A DNA stretch of 64,000 nt from Pseudomonas sp. ATCC 13867 (GCF_000349845.1 NC_020829.1:4409001-4473000), one strand, 5' to 3'. Shown: positions 17,423-26,919, numbered from the stretch's first letter. A program made the numbers and translations. Notes: generated by a model from the sequence alone, not told the origin.

Positions 17423-18607
17423 ATGAACAAACCTGAAGTCTTCGTCGTCAGCGCGGTCCGCACCGCCATCGGAACCTTCGGCGGCACGCTGAAGGACACG
17501 CCCCCCGCCCAACTGGCCACGCTGGTCACACAGGAGGCCCTGTCGCGCGCCAACTGCGATCCGCAAAGCGTGAACCATGTGGTATTCGGCCATGTCATTC
17601 CCACCACTCCCAAGGATGCCTACATCAGCCGGGTGGCGGCGCTTCAGGCAGGCATTCCCAAGGAGGCCCCGGCCTTCACCGTCAACCGTCTGTGCGGCTC
17701 CGGCCTGCAAGCCATTGTCAGCGCAGCCCAAGGCCTGCTTCTGGACGACTCCCGTGTTGCCATCGCCGGCGGTGCCGAATGCATGAGCCAGGCCGGCTAT
17801 CTGGTACCCAGCGCTCGCTGGGGCGCACGCATGGGTGATGTGAAGATGCTCGACTACATGCTCGGTGCGCTGCAAGACCCGCTGCATGGCATCCACATGG
17901 GCATTACAGCAGAGAACATCGCCAAGCTGCACGACATCAGCCGCGAAGACCAGGACGCCCTCGCCCTGCTGAGCCAGCAGCGCGCAGCCCGCGCCATCGC
18001 CGAAGGGCGCTTCGCCGGCCAGATCGTTCCCGTGCAGATCAAGACCCGCAAGGGTGTCTCGGCATTCGAAGTCGATGAGCATGTCCGTGCCGATGCGAGC
18101 CTTGAGCAACTGGCCAAGATGAAGCCCGCCTTCACTGAAGGTGGCTCCGTCACCGCGGGCAACGCCTCCGGCCTGAACGACGGCGCAGCGGCCCTGCTCC
18201 TCGCCAGCGGCGATGCAGTGAAGAGCGACAACCTGCAACCCATGGCACGTATTGTCGCTTACGCTCACGCGGGCGTTGAACCGACCGTCATGGGCCTCGG
18301 CCCGATCCCCGCCACCCGCCTGGCGTTGCAACGCGCGGGCCTGAGCGTGAGTGATCTCGACGTCATCGAATCCAACGAGGCCTTCGCAGCACAGGCCTGT
18401 GCCGTGTCGCGCGAGCTGGGCTTCGATCCGGAGAAGGTCAATCCGAACGGGTCGGGCATTTCCCTGGGGCATCCGATCGGTGCTTCCGGCGCCATCATCG
18501 CCACCAAGGCGATCCACGAACTCCACCGCATCAAGGGGCGCTACGCGTTGGCGACCATGTGTATCGGTGGCGGGCAAGGTATTGCTGTCATCTTCGAGCG
18601 CGTCTGA
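17423..18607 (+). CDS. Acetyl-CoA C-acyltransferase (thiolase II)
   Basis: This 394 aa classical thiolase has all active-site parts: nucleophile C91 in NRLCGSGLQ, NEAFAAQ, GHPIGASGA with the general-base histidine, and the second cysteine in CIGGGQG near the C-terminus. Length and motifs fit 3-ketoacyl-CoA / acetoacetyl-CoA thiolases of beta-oxidation. It is transcribed divergently from the AraC regulator, with a 101-bp gap, and is followed by a hairpin and a TetR gene. It could supply the last cleavage of the acyl-CoA pathway encoded in this window. Confidence 0.92.
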   Translation: MNKPEVFVVSAVRTAIGTFGGTLKDTPPAQLATLVTQEALSRANCDPQSVNHVVFGHVIPTTPKDAYISRVAALQAGIPKEAPAFTVNRLCGSGLQAIVSAAQGLLLDDSRVAIAGGAECMSQAGYLVPSARWGARMGDVKMLDYMLGALQDPLHGIHMGITAENIAKLHDISREDQDALALLSQQRAARAIAEGRFAGQIVPVQIKTRKGVSAFEVDEHVRADASLEQLAKMKPAFTEGGSVTAGNASGLNDGAAALLLASGDAVKSDNLQPMARIVAYAHAGVEPTVMGLGPIPATRLALQRAGLSVSDLDVIESNEAFAAQACAVSRELGFDPEKVNPNGSGISLGHPIGASGAIIATKAIHELHRIKGRYALATMCIGGGQGIAVIFERV

Positions 18608-18635
18608 CCGGTCTGGCGCTCTTGAAGCCGTTCTC

Positions 18636-18663
18636 CCCTGCAGTGGCGAATGCCGCTGCAGGG
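18636..18663 (+). terminator. Stem-loop between thiolase and TetR genes
   Basis: A near-perfect 12-bp stem (CCCTGCAGTGGC / GCCGCTGCAGGG, one wobble or mismatch) with a GAAT loop lies 29 bp after the thiolase stop. No clear T-run follows, so it may attenuate rather than stop transcription into the TetR gene. Confidence 0.45.
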
Positions 18664-18688
18664 TGTCCCAAACGCACAGGTACGAACC

Positions 18689-19279
18689 ATGAATACAGCC
18701 AAGTGCTTGCTGCCCTCCTCCAGCTCCCGCTTCGAACGCAATCGTCCCAAGGCGCTCGATCTCTTCGCTGAGCGCGGCTTCGCCCAGGTCAGCCTGCGTG
18801 AGCTGGCACGACACCTTGAGCTGACCGCCGGCTCGCTTTACACCCATTGCGCCAGCAAGGAAGAGCTGCTGTTGGAGTTCATCGAGGAGCACTACCTGGC
18901 CCTCCTGTCTTTGTTCGACCGGCGCCACCGCAGGGAGTGTCCCAAGGCCACCCTGGAAGTCACCGTTCTGGGACTGGTCTCGCGGCACGCCGCCTACCCC
19001 CAATACTTCCAACTGGCAACGCGCGATATCGGCTACCTGGAGTCCGAGCAACGGCAGTACATCGAACTGCTTCGTCATCAGTTGGAGCAAAAACTGGCGG
19101 CCGCCCTAGTCGCAGCGGGATACCTGAACACTTCGTCCAACGGCATCCCGGTGCTGGAGCTCTTCGAGCACCTGCCCATCTGGCTGTCCCGTTATCCGCT
19201 GGATCGTGAGCAACAGGCCGCGCGACTCATGCAAGTACTGACCGCCCCCCTCGCGCGCAAGCCGGGGATCAGCCGCTGA
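18689..19279 (+). CDS. TetR/AcrR family transcriptional regulator
   Basis: This 196 aa regulator starts at the ATG at 18689 (MNTAKCLL); the frame opens at 18650, but that part overlaps the hairpin. The DNA-binding domain is clear at about residues 14-60 (LDLFAERGFAQVSLRELARH, then TAGSLYTHCASKEELLL). The C-terminal ligand domain is divergent. The gene is downstream of the thiolase, and its stop lies inside a hairpin shared with the convergent PAS-MCP gene. Confidence 0.88.
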   Translation: MNTAKCLLPSSSSRFERNRPKALDLFAERGFAQVSLRELARHLELTAGSLYTHCASKEELLLEFIEEHYLALLSLFDRRHRRECPKATLEVTVLGLVSRHAAYPQYFQLATRDIGYLESEQRQYIELLRHQLEQKLAAALVAAGYLNTSSNGIPVLELFEHLPIWLSRYPLDREQQAARLMQVLTAPLARKPGISR

Positions 19280-19284
19280 TCCCC
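19264..19284. terminator. Stem-loop at convergent gene ends
   Basis: GGGGATCAGC and GCTGATCCCC form a perfect 10-bp inverted repeat separated by one base, spanning the stop codon of the TetR gene and lying 19 bp before the end of the convergent PAS-MCP gene. It could work as a terminator for both, though no T-run is present. Confidence 0.45.
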
Positions 19285-19303
19285 GCGTCTTCAGCCGCAT
19301 CGA

Positions 19304-20284
19304 TCAGCCGGTCCTGGAGGACAGCATTTCCTGGATCCGCTGGGTGGCGTCGCGTGTTCTGCCTGCCAGCTTCTTGACCTCATCCGCCACGACGGAAAAT
19401 CCTCTGCCGACCTCGCCCGCCCGCGCGGCTTCGATTGCCGCGTTCAATGCCAGCATGTTCGTCTGATCGGCAATGGCCTTGATCACGCCCACCACCTGGG
19501 CGATCTGTTCGTACGTTGACTGAATGCTGGCGAGCTCCCTTGCATGCAGGGCCGCGGCGAGTTTCTCGTCCGAAATGTCGCGGACGGCACCCAGCAGGCA
19601 GCAGAGCTTTCCGCTCGCATCCTTCATGCCCTGCCCGCGCTCTCGGAACCACACCTCGCCCCTGGACTTGTGTTTCATCCGGTACTCGACGACATAGGGC
19701 GCGCTGAAGTCGTCCCGCAGGACGTAATCCGTGACCACCTTGACGATCTGCTGCAGGTCCTCCGGATTGACGATGGAAAAGTAGCTGTCCCAGGAATCGG
19801 GAAGGTCCTGCTGCGAATAGCCGATAAGATCGCGAAATTGCCTTGACCAACTTAGCTGGTTGGCAGGGTTCTCCGGATCTCCGTCAATCACGCTGAGTTC
19901 CCAGCAGCCCTCGGTGAGAACCTGCTGGGTGAGGTCCCAGACCTTTTCCCTGGCATGGTGATCGGCGAGCTCACCTTGCAGGTCAGCCAGCTGCGAGGCG
20001 CTCTTGTCAGCCTCTCTGCATAGCGCCAGCAGTTCGGATTGGCTCTGCTGCAACCGTTGCTCCAGCTCTCGGCGAGACGCTCGCTCAGCATCCAGTTCGC
20101 TTTGCTCGAAGGCTGCCTTCAACGGCAGAGCGAGCCGGCTTTCCAGGGCTTCCAATATTCCGCCAAGGGCGGGATGGCGGTCAGCCAGGCGCGTCCGATC
20201 TTTCTCTGCCGGCTGGCCGGCGAGCAGCGACTGAATCAGGGTGCCAACGTCATCGGCCAGTGCGTCCAGCTTTTGTCCGAACAA
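19304..20284 (-). CDS. Short cytoplasmic PAS domain / methyl-accepting chemotaxis-like protein
   Basis: The frame is open back to 20401, but that extension would read through a terminator hairpin. I therefore choose the TTG at 20284, which has GGAGG 6 nt upstream, giving 326 aa. The order is: a helical N-terminal part (coiled coil about 80-120), a PAS domain of the PAS_3 type (about 125-235, including the PAC-like GAVRDIS), and a short MCP tip with [30 protein letters not shown]. No membrane segment is seen. It carries only the signalling tip and its immediate helices rather than a full MCP cytoplasmic domain. It may report a redox or ligand signal to the chemotaxis array, with methylation sites doubtful. 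Confidence 0.82.
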   Translation of the reverse strand: MFGQKLDALADDVGTLIQSLLAGQPAEKDRTRLADRHPALGGILEALESRLALPLKAAFEQSELDAERASRRELEQRLQQSQSELLALCREADKSASQLADLQGELADHHAREKVWDLTQQVLTEGCWELSVIDGDPENPANQLSWSRQFRDLIGYSQQDLPDSWDSYFSIVNPEDLQQIVKVVTDYVLRDDFSAPYVVEYRMKHKSRGEVWFRERGQGMKDASGKLCCLLGAVRDISDEKLAAALHARELASIQSTYEQIAQVVGVIKAIADQTNMLALNAAIEAARAGEVGRGFSVVADEVKKLAGRTRDATQRIQEMLSSRTG

Positions 20285-20363
20285 TCTACGCCTCCACTCC
20301 ACGAGTCTTGCCCGCTGGCACGCGTGCTTGCCGGGCCCGCCGGGTGATGTCTCGACTTCATCG

Positions 20364-20388
20364 AAAATAAAAAAGGGGCCGAAGCCCC
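20364..20388 (-). terminator. UUCG-tetraloop terminator of the envelope operon
   Basis: Read on the minus strand, the stem GGGGC-TTCG-GCCCC is followed by TTTTTTATTTT. This classical intrinsic terminator lies 47 bp after the stop of the YCF48-like gene, the last gene of the operon read from 26919. Confidence 0.85.
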
Positions 20389-20434
20389 TAAAAGGGAGCA
20401 ATCCTTGGAGGCCACTGAGGACCTCGCGTTACCG

Positions 20435-21394
20435 TCAGGGCACAGGCACTACGCCGCGCTGGGAAAACAGCGCAACGCTGCCGTCAGGCTCCAGCACCGC
20501 CGTGGTCAGCGGCGCGCCCTCGGCGGCCTTCTGCTCCTGGAAGCTATGTCCGCCATCGCTGCTACGCACCAGAAGACCATCCAGCCCTACGGCCAGCACC
20601 TGCTGGCCAGACACTACAACCCTGGTGACCGAGCCCTTGCTCTGCACCGGAATGCGCTGCCAGTCCTGTCCAAGGGCGGAGCCCTGCATCAGGGTTCCGC
20701 GCTGTCCGCCAACCAGCAGGCTGCCATCGGCCAGCACCGCTCCCGACCAGAGCGTGCCGCTATAGCCGGTATCGATGTATCGCCAGGTCCTGCCGCGATC
20801 CTCCGAAGCCAGCAGCTGTCCGTGCTCGGCCGTCGCATAGAGGGTGCCCTTGCCGTCGCTGAAGAGCCCCATCAGGTTCAGGTCCGCACGCTTGGAGCCG
20901 GGCGGCGGAGCGAGCTTCTGCTCGCTCCATGTCTTGCCGCCATCATCCGTGGTCAGCACCAGCGACCACAGCCCCACGGCCACCCCCTGCTGGGCATTGA
21001 AGAAATGCACGGCAAACAGCGGCCGATCCACGTCGCTGGCCATGCGCTGGATCTGCCATGACTCCCCGCCATCAGAAGTGACGAGAATCGCCCCCCAATG
21101 GCCGACCGCCCAGCCATGATCGGCATCGACGAAGGACACCCCCGTCAGAGGCGTGGAGAGGGGGACTGAACGCGCCTGGCGAAAGTTCTTGCCCTGGTCG
21201 TCGGACAACAGCACTTCGCCGTGATCTCCCACAGCCACCAGGCGATTTTTCGCCCAGGTCGCGTCCAGCATGGCAGCAGCGGTGGCATAGCTCGCGGCTA
21301 CCGCAGGCACCGGCTGCAGGTCTTCAGCCTGCGTGGCAGATATCGGTAGGAGTGCCCCAAACAGCACGCCGATGAATGCAATTTCGTAACGCAT
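20435..21394 (-). CDS. YCF48/BNR-repeat family exported protein
   Basis: This 319 aa protein has an N-terminal signal peptide (about residues 1-23, ending ISATQA) and repeated beta-propeller blades. These carry BNR-like motifs such as SDDQGKNF, TSDGGESW, TTDDGGKTW, SEDRGRTW and SSDGGHSF. It resembles the YCF48 / photosystem-stability-factor fold, which in proteobacteria occurs next to RND (MMPL) proteins. The ATG at 21394 is used because the signal peptide begins there. It lies 10 bp after the RND gene, and a periplasmic partner role with the pump and the DUF1302/DUF1329 proteins is likely. Confidence 0.85.
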   Translation of the reverse strand: MRYEIAFIGVLFGALLPISATQAEDLQPVPAVAASYATAAAMLDATWAKNRLVAVGDHGEVLLSDDQGKNFRQARSVPLSTPLTGVSFVDADHGWAVGHWGAILVTSDGGESWQIQRMASDVDRPLFAVHFFNAQQGVAVGLWSLVLTTDDGGKTWSEQKLAPPPGSKRADLNLMGLFSDGKGTLYATAEHGQLLASEDRGRTWRYIDTGYSGTLWSGAVLADGSLLVGGQRGTLMQGSALGQDWQRIPVQSKGSVTRVVVSGQQVLAVGLDGLLVRSSDGGHSFQEQKAAEGAPLTTAVLEPDGSVALFSQRGVVPVP

Positions 21395-21404
21395 TGACCT
21401 CTCC

Positions 21405-23825
21405 TCAGTGCGCCAACGCGCCAACCATGCGCACGGGGCGCTTGCGCGGGAACACCCGCTCAAGCCAGACGGCGAATGCCGGCAGGACGGTCATGGCCAT
21501 CACCATGTTGACGATGAACATGAAGGCCAGGAGCTTGCCCATGTCGGCCTGGAACTTGAGTTGCGAGAACGACCAGGTGGCGACGCCGACGGCCAGGGTG
21601 ATCGCGGTGAAGATAGTCGCCACCCCGACTTCCAGCAGTGCATGCTCCACCGCCTTGACGATCGGCTGACCATTGGCCTGGTGCATCTGCAAACGGTTGT
21701 AGATGTAGAAGGCGTAATCCACCCCGATGCCTACTGCGAGCACCATCACCGGCAAGGTCGCGATGGTGAGCCCGATCTGCAACTCCTCCATGAACCAATA
21801 ACCAATGAAGGTGCCAATGGTCAGAGGCAGGCAGCAGACCAGGACGGCCCTCAGGTCGCGATAAACGGCGAAGACCAGCAGCGCGATGGCGGCGTAAACG
21901 TACAGCAGCATCGGCGTTTCACTCTTCTCCACCTCTTCGTTGATTGCTGCGAGCAGGCCGGCGTTGCCGGATGCCAGGCGAATGGTGATGCCCGGCATCG
22001 GATACTGGGTGCGGAACGCCTTGGCCGCCTCGACGACACGGTTGATGGTGGTGGCCTTGTGGTCGGCCAGGAACAGGTGAACGGCCGTCATGCTGCAGTC
22101 GGAGCGCATCAGGCCCGCGACCCTTGCGATCTCGGTCGCCATCGACGAGTAGTTGGCCGGATCGATGGGCACCGCGTTCATCTTCGGATTGCCCTCGTTA
22201 TAGCCCTCGTTGAACTGGCGCATGCTGTTGGAGAACGAAGCCACCGACAGGACCCCGGGAACGCCCTGCATCGCCCAGACGAATCGATCCTGGTACTGCC
22301 CCAGCGCCACATCTTCGCAGGCCGTGCCACCGGCGCCCTCCTTCGGCTTGTCCTCGAACACCACCGAGAACCAGTCGAGCCCAATGTCGTAGTTGGACGC
22401 GATGGCGACCGCATCGCGATTGAAGCGGGCATCCGCGCGAAGCTCAGGTGCACCGGCCTGCAAGGTTCCCACCACGCGGTCGCGGCTCTGCCAGACGGCG
22501 GCAGCGAAGACCACGACGGCAAGGCAAAGCACCAGCTTTGCATTGCGCCACTCGGCCAGTCGGGCCAGGCCATGTAGCCAGCGCGCACGACGCTCACGCG
22601 AGAGTTCCTCGGCAGCGGCGTAGGTACCCTCGACACGCAGCATCGACGCCACCAGCGGCAGCATCACCAGATTGGTGACGATCTTGAAACCCACGCCGAG
22701 CGAGGCGGTGATCGCCAGCTCCCGCACCATCGGGATGGGGATCAGCAACAAGGTGACGAAGGACACGAACGCCGTCACCAGCGCCAGGGTTCCTGGAATC
22801 AGCAGACCACTGAAGCTGGAGCGCGCGGCCTGGTCGACAGACTTGCCGCAGGCGATCTCACGCACGATGAAGTTGATCTGCTGCACACCGTGGGAAACCC
22901 CGATCGCGAATACCAGGAATGGCACCAGCACAGCCAGTGGGTCCAGGCCATAGCCCAACAGACGGAGGCTGCCGAACTGCCAGATTAGCGAGGTGAGCGA
23001 GCAGCCCAGGGCCAGCAGGGTGAAGCGCACTGAATGGCAGTACCAGTAAACGGCAGCGGCCGTCAGCAAAAGCGCCAGCAGGCAGAACTCCAGTACCGAG
23101 GAGGCACCTTTGGCGATGTCGCCGATCTGCTTGGCGAAGCCGATGATCTGGATTTCGAAATCACCGTCCTCGAACTTTTCCCTCAGTTGCTTCTCCAGCA
23201 CGTCGTTGTAGGACACATAGTCCAGGCGCTGGCCCTTGGCGTCATACTCCTCGAGATCGGCTGTGATCATCGCGCTGCTCTGATCACGCGATACCAGGGT
23301 GCCGATGAAGCCACCCTGGGTTGTCGAGTTGGCGATCTTGCCGATGGTCTTATCGTCGAGTCGCTCGGGCGTCACCGTCCCTGGAATTAACGGATCGGCA
23401 CGGAAGCCTTCCTCGGTGATCTCGTTGACAAAGGCATTGGGCGTCCACAGCGAACGTACACTGCTTCGCGAAACGTTCGGCAGGAAATTCACCGCTTGGG
23501 TCACGTCATACAGCCGCTGCAGTCCAGCCTTGTTCCATATCTCGCCCTTGCGGGCCTTGACCACCACAGTCAGGCGGTTGGCGCCCAAAAGGTCGCCGCG
23601 ATAGGTTTTGAAGGTCTCGATGTATTCGTGGCCGATGGGCAGCTGCTTCTCGAAGCCGGCGTCCATGCGCAACTGCACGGCGAACCAGCCCATGATCAAG
23701 GTGAACACTGCCAGGCACGCCAGCACCAGCCGGCGATGCCCGAACAGCCCGTTCTCGATACGCGGGAGCATACGGCGCTCCCGCTGACCGGACAGATTTA
23801 CGGATGCGTTCACATCAGACCTCAC
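21405..23825 (-). CDS. RND superfamily (MMPL-type) transporter
   Basis: This 806 aa membrane protein has the duplicated RND/MMPL layout. One span lies near residues 29-50, followed by a large periplasmic loop, then a cluster of five spans at about 235-400. A second single span follows near 425-450, then a loop and a last cluster at about 640-790. The start is GTG, overlapping the DUF1302 stop by 4 bp (GTGA). MMPL/HpnN-type proteins move hydrophobic molecules such as lipids, hopanoids or steroids. With DUF1302, DUF1329 and YCF48 it forms a recurrent envelope set. Cargo and direction are unknown. Confidence 0.9.
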   Translation of the reverse strand: MRSDVNASVNLSGQRERRMLPRIENGLFGHRRLVLACLAVFTLIMGWFAVQLRMDAGFEKQLPIGHEYIETFKTYRGDLLGANRLTVVVKARKGEIWNKAGLQRLYDVTQAVNFLPNVSRSSVRSLWTPNAFVNEITEEGFRADPLIPGTVTPERLDDKTIGKIANSTTQGGFIGTLVSRDQSSAMITADLEEYDAKGQRLDYVSYNDVLEKQLREKFEDGDFEIQIIGFAKQIGDIAKGASSVLEFCLLALLLTAAAVYWYCHSVRFTLLALGCSLTSLIWQFGSLRLLGYGLDPLAVLVPFLVFAIGVSHGVQQINFIVREIACGKSVDQAARSSFSGLLIPGTLALVTAFVSFVTLLLIPIPMVRELAITASLGVGFKIVTNLVMLPLVASMLRVEGTYAAAEELSRERRARWLHGLARLAEWRNAKLVLCLAVVVFAAAVWQSRDRVVGTLQAGAPELRADARFNRDAVAIASNYDIGLDWFSVVFEDKPKEGAGGTACEDVALGQYQDRFVWAMQGVPGVLSVASFSNSMRQFNEGYNEGNPKMNAVPIDPANYSSMATEIARVAGLMRSDCSMTAVHLFLADHKATTINRVVEAAKAFRTQYPMPGITIRLASGNAGLLAAINEEVEKSETPMLLYVYAAIALLVFAVYRDLRAVLVCCLPLTIGTFIGYWFMEELQIGLTIATLPVMVLAVGIGVDYAFYIYNRLQMHQANGQPIVKAVEHALLEVGVATIFTAITLAVGVATWSFSQLKFQADMGKLLAFMFIVNMVMAMTVLPAFAVWLERVFPRKRPVRMVGALAH

Positions 23826-25465
23826 AGGGTGCGCGATACGACGAAGCCGACGTAGTCACGATCGCCCAGCAGTTGGTCGTAAGGCGTCGCGCCGCCCATG
23901 AACTTCGCGTAGTTGAACGACACCTGCCAGCTCGCAGGATTGCGCACGAAGTTCAGGTACAGGTTCATCGAGCTTGCACCGTCGGTCCAGGTCTGCGAGA
24001 GGTTCGGCGTGCGCCCGCCCAATCCGCGCGAATAGAAGACGCCCGGGGTGACCTGCCAGCCCGGCAGCAAGGTGTTCTCGTAGGTCAGGCTGTAATCCAG
24101 GCTGATGCCGGAGGACGTCTTGTCACCCTTGGAGGTCGGGGCGACATTCGGGTCCTTGATCCAGCTGTAGGTACCCGGCGCGGTCGGCTCGCCGTCGTAC
24201 TCGTCGTTCAGGCCAGGGTAGTGAACCACCACCAGTTCGCTCACCAGGGTCCCGGTGCTGGCGCCGGTAAGCTCAAGCCAACGTGAAGAGTTCTGCGGAG
24301 TCTGGCTGTACAGCCCGGTCAGGTGCCACTGGAGCTTCTTCTCGTCCTTCCAGCATTTACCGCGGCTGCCCTGGCAATAATCGATGTAGGGGTTGAGGGT
24401 AACTGCGTCTTTCGGGCGATAGGACAGCTCCGTGCCCACGGCCCAGTCACCTACCGGCATGTTGGCGCTGATGCCATAGAGCATGCGGTCTTCCGGGTAT
24501 TGCCACTCCTGCAGCGCAGCACCGGTGTTCGGGTCGAACTGAATATCGAGGGCTGGCAACTTGTCGTGATAACGCATCACATAGGCGCCCAGGTTCAGGT
24601 CGCTGTCACGCGGCTGCCAGTGCACGGCGATCCCCCACTGGCCGCTGTTGCGTGCGTTCTTGCTGTGCAGCCCATAGGCCTGCATGCCGTCACCCAGCCC
24701 GTTGGTGGTCGACCAGTAGCTTCCCACTGGAGGGACTTCGCTTTTGTTCCAGTCGAACTGGTAATAGGTCTCGACGTTGACCCCGCCCCCCACGCCAGAG
24801 GCGAGACTGAGCATCGGAGCGGGCAGCACCGCTTCCTTCAACTGGGTGCCGGGGCGCATCAGTGCCGCGATGTCATAGGCGTTGGTGTTGTTGATCCCGC
24901 CCAGGGTGAAGATGCTTTCGCCCCAGTTGATGACCTGGTTACCCAGTCGGGCCCGTACGCGCTGCTCGCCGACATCGAAGCTCTTGCTCACCCAGAGATC
25001 GAGCAGGCGTGCCTTGAAACGAAGGTCGTCATGAGCATTGTCGGTGAGGCCGTTCTTGTGGACGTCCGGCGGCGAACCGTAGCTCAGGGCGCCCGTCGTG
25101 TCGGTCGCGGCAAAGTCGCGGATCCAGCTGCCACGTGCCATGAAGGTGTAGTCGTCGGGAAACTTCAGCAGGAGCTCGTGGGTGCCCTTGATGTAGTTGG
25201 TGAACAGATCACCCTTGTCGTAGTTGAGGTCGCCCTGGTCGCCGAAACCGGCAACCGGGGACTGGCAGCCGCTGGGCGGATGGTGCCCGGTGGCGCCAGC
25301 GGTGATCAGATCGCAGTCCTGTGATTCAGTACGGACAGCCATGCCGGCCGCGATGGTGGAGTCGAAGGACCCACGAACATTCTCCGTCTCGAAGGTGAAC
25401 GCCATGGCCAGCGGAGCGCTGCACGCGAGGGCAAGCCCTGCGGATTTCGTAATTATTCTTTTCAT
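23822..25465 (-). CDS. DUF1302 family outer-membrane-type protein
   Basis: This 547 aa protein has a cleavable signal peptide (residues 1-22, ending AMA) followed by the DUF1302 start FETENVRGSFDSTIAAGMAVR. Many alternating aromatic strands run to a C-terminal aromatic-type end (FVVSRTL). DUF1302 proteins are predicted beta-barrels of the outer membrane, often beside DUF1329 genes. It sits between DUF1329 and the RND transporter, overlapping the latter by 4 bp. Likely role: passage of a hydrophobic compound across the outer membrane. A relative is found at 53969-55777. Confidence 0.9.
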   Translation of the reverse strand: MKRIITKSAGLALACSAPLAMAFTFETENVRGSFDSTIAAGMAVRTESQDCDLITAGATGHHPPSGCQSPVAGFGDQGDLNYDKGDLFTNYIKGTHELLLKFPDDYTFMARGSWIRDFAATDTTGALSYGSPPDVHKNGLTDNAHDDLRFKARLLDLWVSKSFDVGEQRVRARLGNQVINWGESIFTLGGINNTNAYDIAALMRPGTQLKEAVLPAPMLSLASGVGGGVNVETYYQFDWNKSEVPPVGSYWSTTNGLGDGMQAYGLHSKNARNSGQWGIAVHWQPRDSDLNLGAYVMRYHDKLPALDIQFDPNTGAALQEWQYPEDRMLYGISANMPVGDWAVGTELSYRPKDAVTLNPYIDYCQGSRGKCWKDEKKLQWHLTGLYSQTPQNSSRWLELTGASTGTLVSELVVVHYPGLNDEYDGEPTAPGTYSWIKDPNVAPTSKGDKTSSGISLDYSLTYENTLLPGWQVTPGVFYSRGLGGRTPNLSQTWTDGASSMNLYLNFVRNPASWQVSFNYAKFMGGATPYDQLLGDRDYVGFVVSRTL

Positions 25466-25494
25466 GTTGGCTCTCGATCGACATCGACTACGGG

Positions 25495-26919
25495 TTAACG
25501 CTCGCTGATCGAGCGCAGGTTGTCGGAGGTGTAGAAGTCAGGCTTCAGGCGCGGATTGCCGGCGCTCTCGGTCAGCCAGCGATGGTCATCCTTGCCCGCC
25601 CCGATGGAGGTCATGTCGTAGGCATAACGGCCATCGATCATGTTGAACTGCACAGAGGCCGCCATGTCGCAGCTACCGGTCTCGTAGACCGGAATCGTGA
25701 AGCCTTCGCGGACTTTCCAGATCTGGCCCTGCTTGTCGTAGTCAACCGCCATCAGACCGTTCCAGCTGTCCTCGTCGACGTAGAACAGGCGCTTGGGCTC
25801 CTGATGGCGCATGCCGTCGCGGACAGTTGCTTCAACCACCCACACGCGATGCAGCTCGTAACGGCGGTATTCGGGGGCGATGGAATCACGCTTGGCGACA
25901 TCCTCGAGCTTGGCCGAGGTGTCATAGGCACCGAAGGCGTTGTAGGGAACCAGCATTTCCTTCTTGCCCAGCAGCTTCCAGTCGAAGCGATCGAGCGGAC
26001 CGTAGAAGATGTTCGTTTCGTCCACGGTGTATTGGTTGTCCAGGCCGATCTGCGGGGCGTCGTAAGAGTACGCCGGCATGCGGCGCACGCGGCGCTGACC
26101 AGGGAAGTAGTAGTAAGTGGTCGCTTCCTCGCCTGCCTTGCTGATGGACACCGCCGCTTGGCCGGCGAAGGAGGCGGGTTCGTTGTAGGCGAAGAAGGTG
26201 CCCACTTCGACTTGGCCGGTCGATGCGAAGGAAGCACTCCCCTTGCCACCCCAAGGCATGAACATGAACATGTCGATCGAGGTGTGCAGCCAATCCTCGC
26301 TGCCGCGACGAGGTGAGATACCAGCCGTATCCTTGGGCATGGACAACCCCACGCCCCGGTAGCGCATCTTCATGTTCCACATGACTTCGGCGCCGGTGGT
26401 CGGCATGGGGAACGGCACGCCCGGCAGGCTCGCTTCCTGGAGCACCAGGCCGGAACTATCCAGCGTGGCGGACCCAACGTTCTTGCGCGTGTTTTGCTCG
26501 ACGAAGTCCGGCGCACCGCAGCTTCGACGAGTCGGGTACACATCCATGCGATAGCCGGGAATCTTCTTGAACAATTCCAACTGCCCAGGGGAAAGCTTGC
26601 TTTCATACTGGGAAACGTTGCTCGCCGTGATGCTGTACAGCGGCTTGTCGCTCTTGAACTTCCAATGCTGGCCACGCACCTGGCCATAGCTCCAGTCACC
26701 ACCCTGCGGCCCCGGCTGCGTCCAGGCGGGGATGCTGCCATCGGCGTTGGCCGCAACTTCTCCACCCAACGGAGTCAGCTTGGTACCCAGCAATGCGGCG
26801 TCCTTGTCCGCAGCATGAACCGAACAGATGGCGGCCGAGGCCACCACCGCCGCGATCAGACTTCTGACTTCAATACCGCTCGATTTACCCGCAGTTGCAC
26901 GCTGAAACACGCTTTTCAT
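25495..26919 (-). CDS. DUF1329 family exported protein
   Basis: This 474 aa protein starts at the ATG at 26919, which has GAGGA before it; the longer frame lacks one. A signal peptide of about 36 residues ends in VHAADKDAA. DUF1329 hallmarks are LGTKLTPLGGEVAANADGSIP near the N-terminus, the central GQRRVRRMP and KLLGKKEMLVPYN, and YELHRVWVVEATVRDGMRH further on. The fold is thought to be LolA/LolB-like and to bind hydrophobic ligands in the periplasm. It is the first gene of the four-gene envelope operon and faces a divergent TetR gene. Confidence 0.9.
   Translation of the reverse strand: MKSVFQRATAGKSSGIEVRSLIAAVVASAAICSVHAADKDAALLGTKLTPLGGEVAANADGSIPAWTQPGPQGGDWSYGQVRGQHWKFKSDKPLYSITASNVSQYESKLSPGQLELFKKIPGYRMDVYPTRRSCGAPDFVEQNTRKNVGSATLDSSGLVLQEASLPGVPFPMPTTGAEVMWNMKMRYRGVGLSMPKDTAGISPRRGSEDWLHTSIDMFMFMPWGGKGSASFASTGQVEVGTFFAYNEPASFAGQAAVSISKAGEEATTYYYFPGQRRVRRMPAYSYDAPQIGLDNQYTVDETNIFYGPLDRFDWKLLGKKEMLVPYNAFGAYDTSAKLEDVAKRDSIAPEYRRYELHRVWVVEATVRDGMRHQEPKRLFYVDEDSWNGLMAVDYDKQGQIWKVREGFTIPVYETGSCDMAASVQFNMIDGRYAYDMTSIGAGKDDHRWLTESAGNPRLKPDFYTSDNLRSISER

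Noticed and set aside
17318..19090. Minus-strand open frame of 590 codons
   Set aside because: It is antisense to the classical thiolase and TetR genes, both with full motifs.
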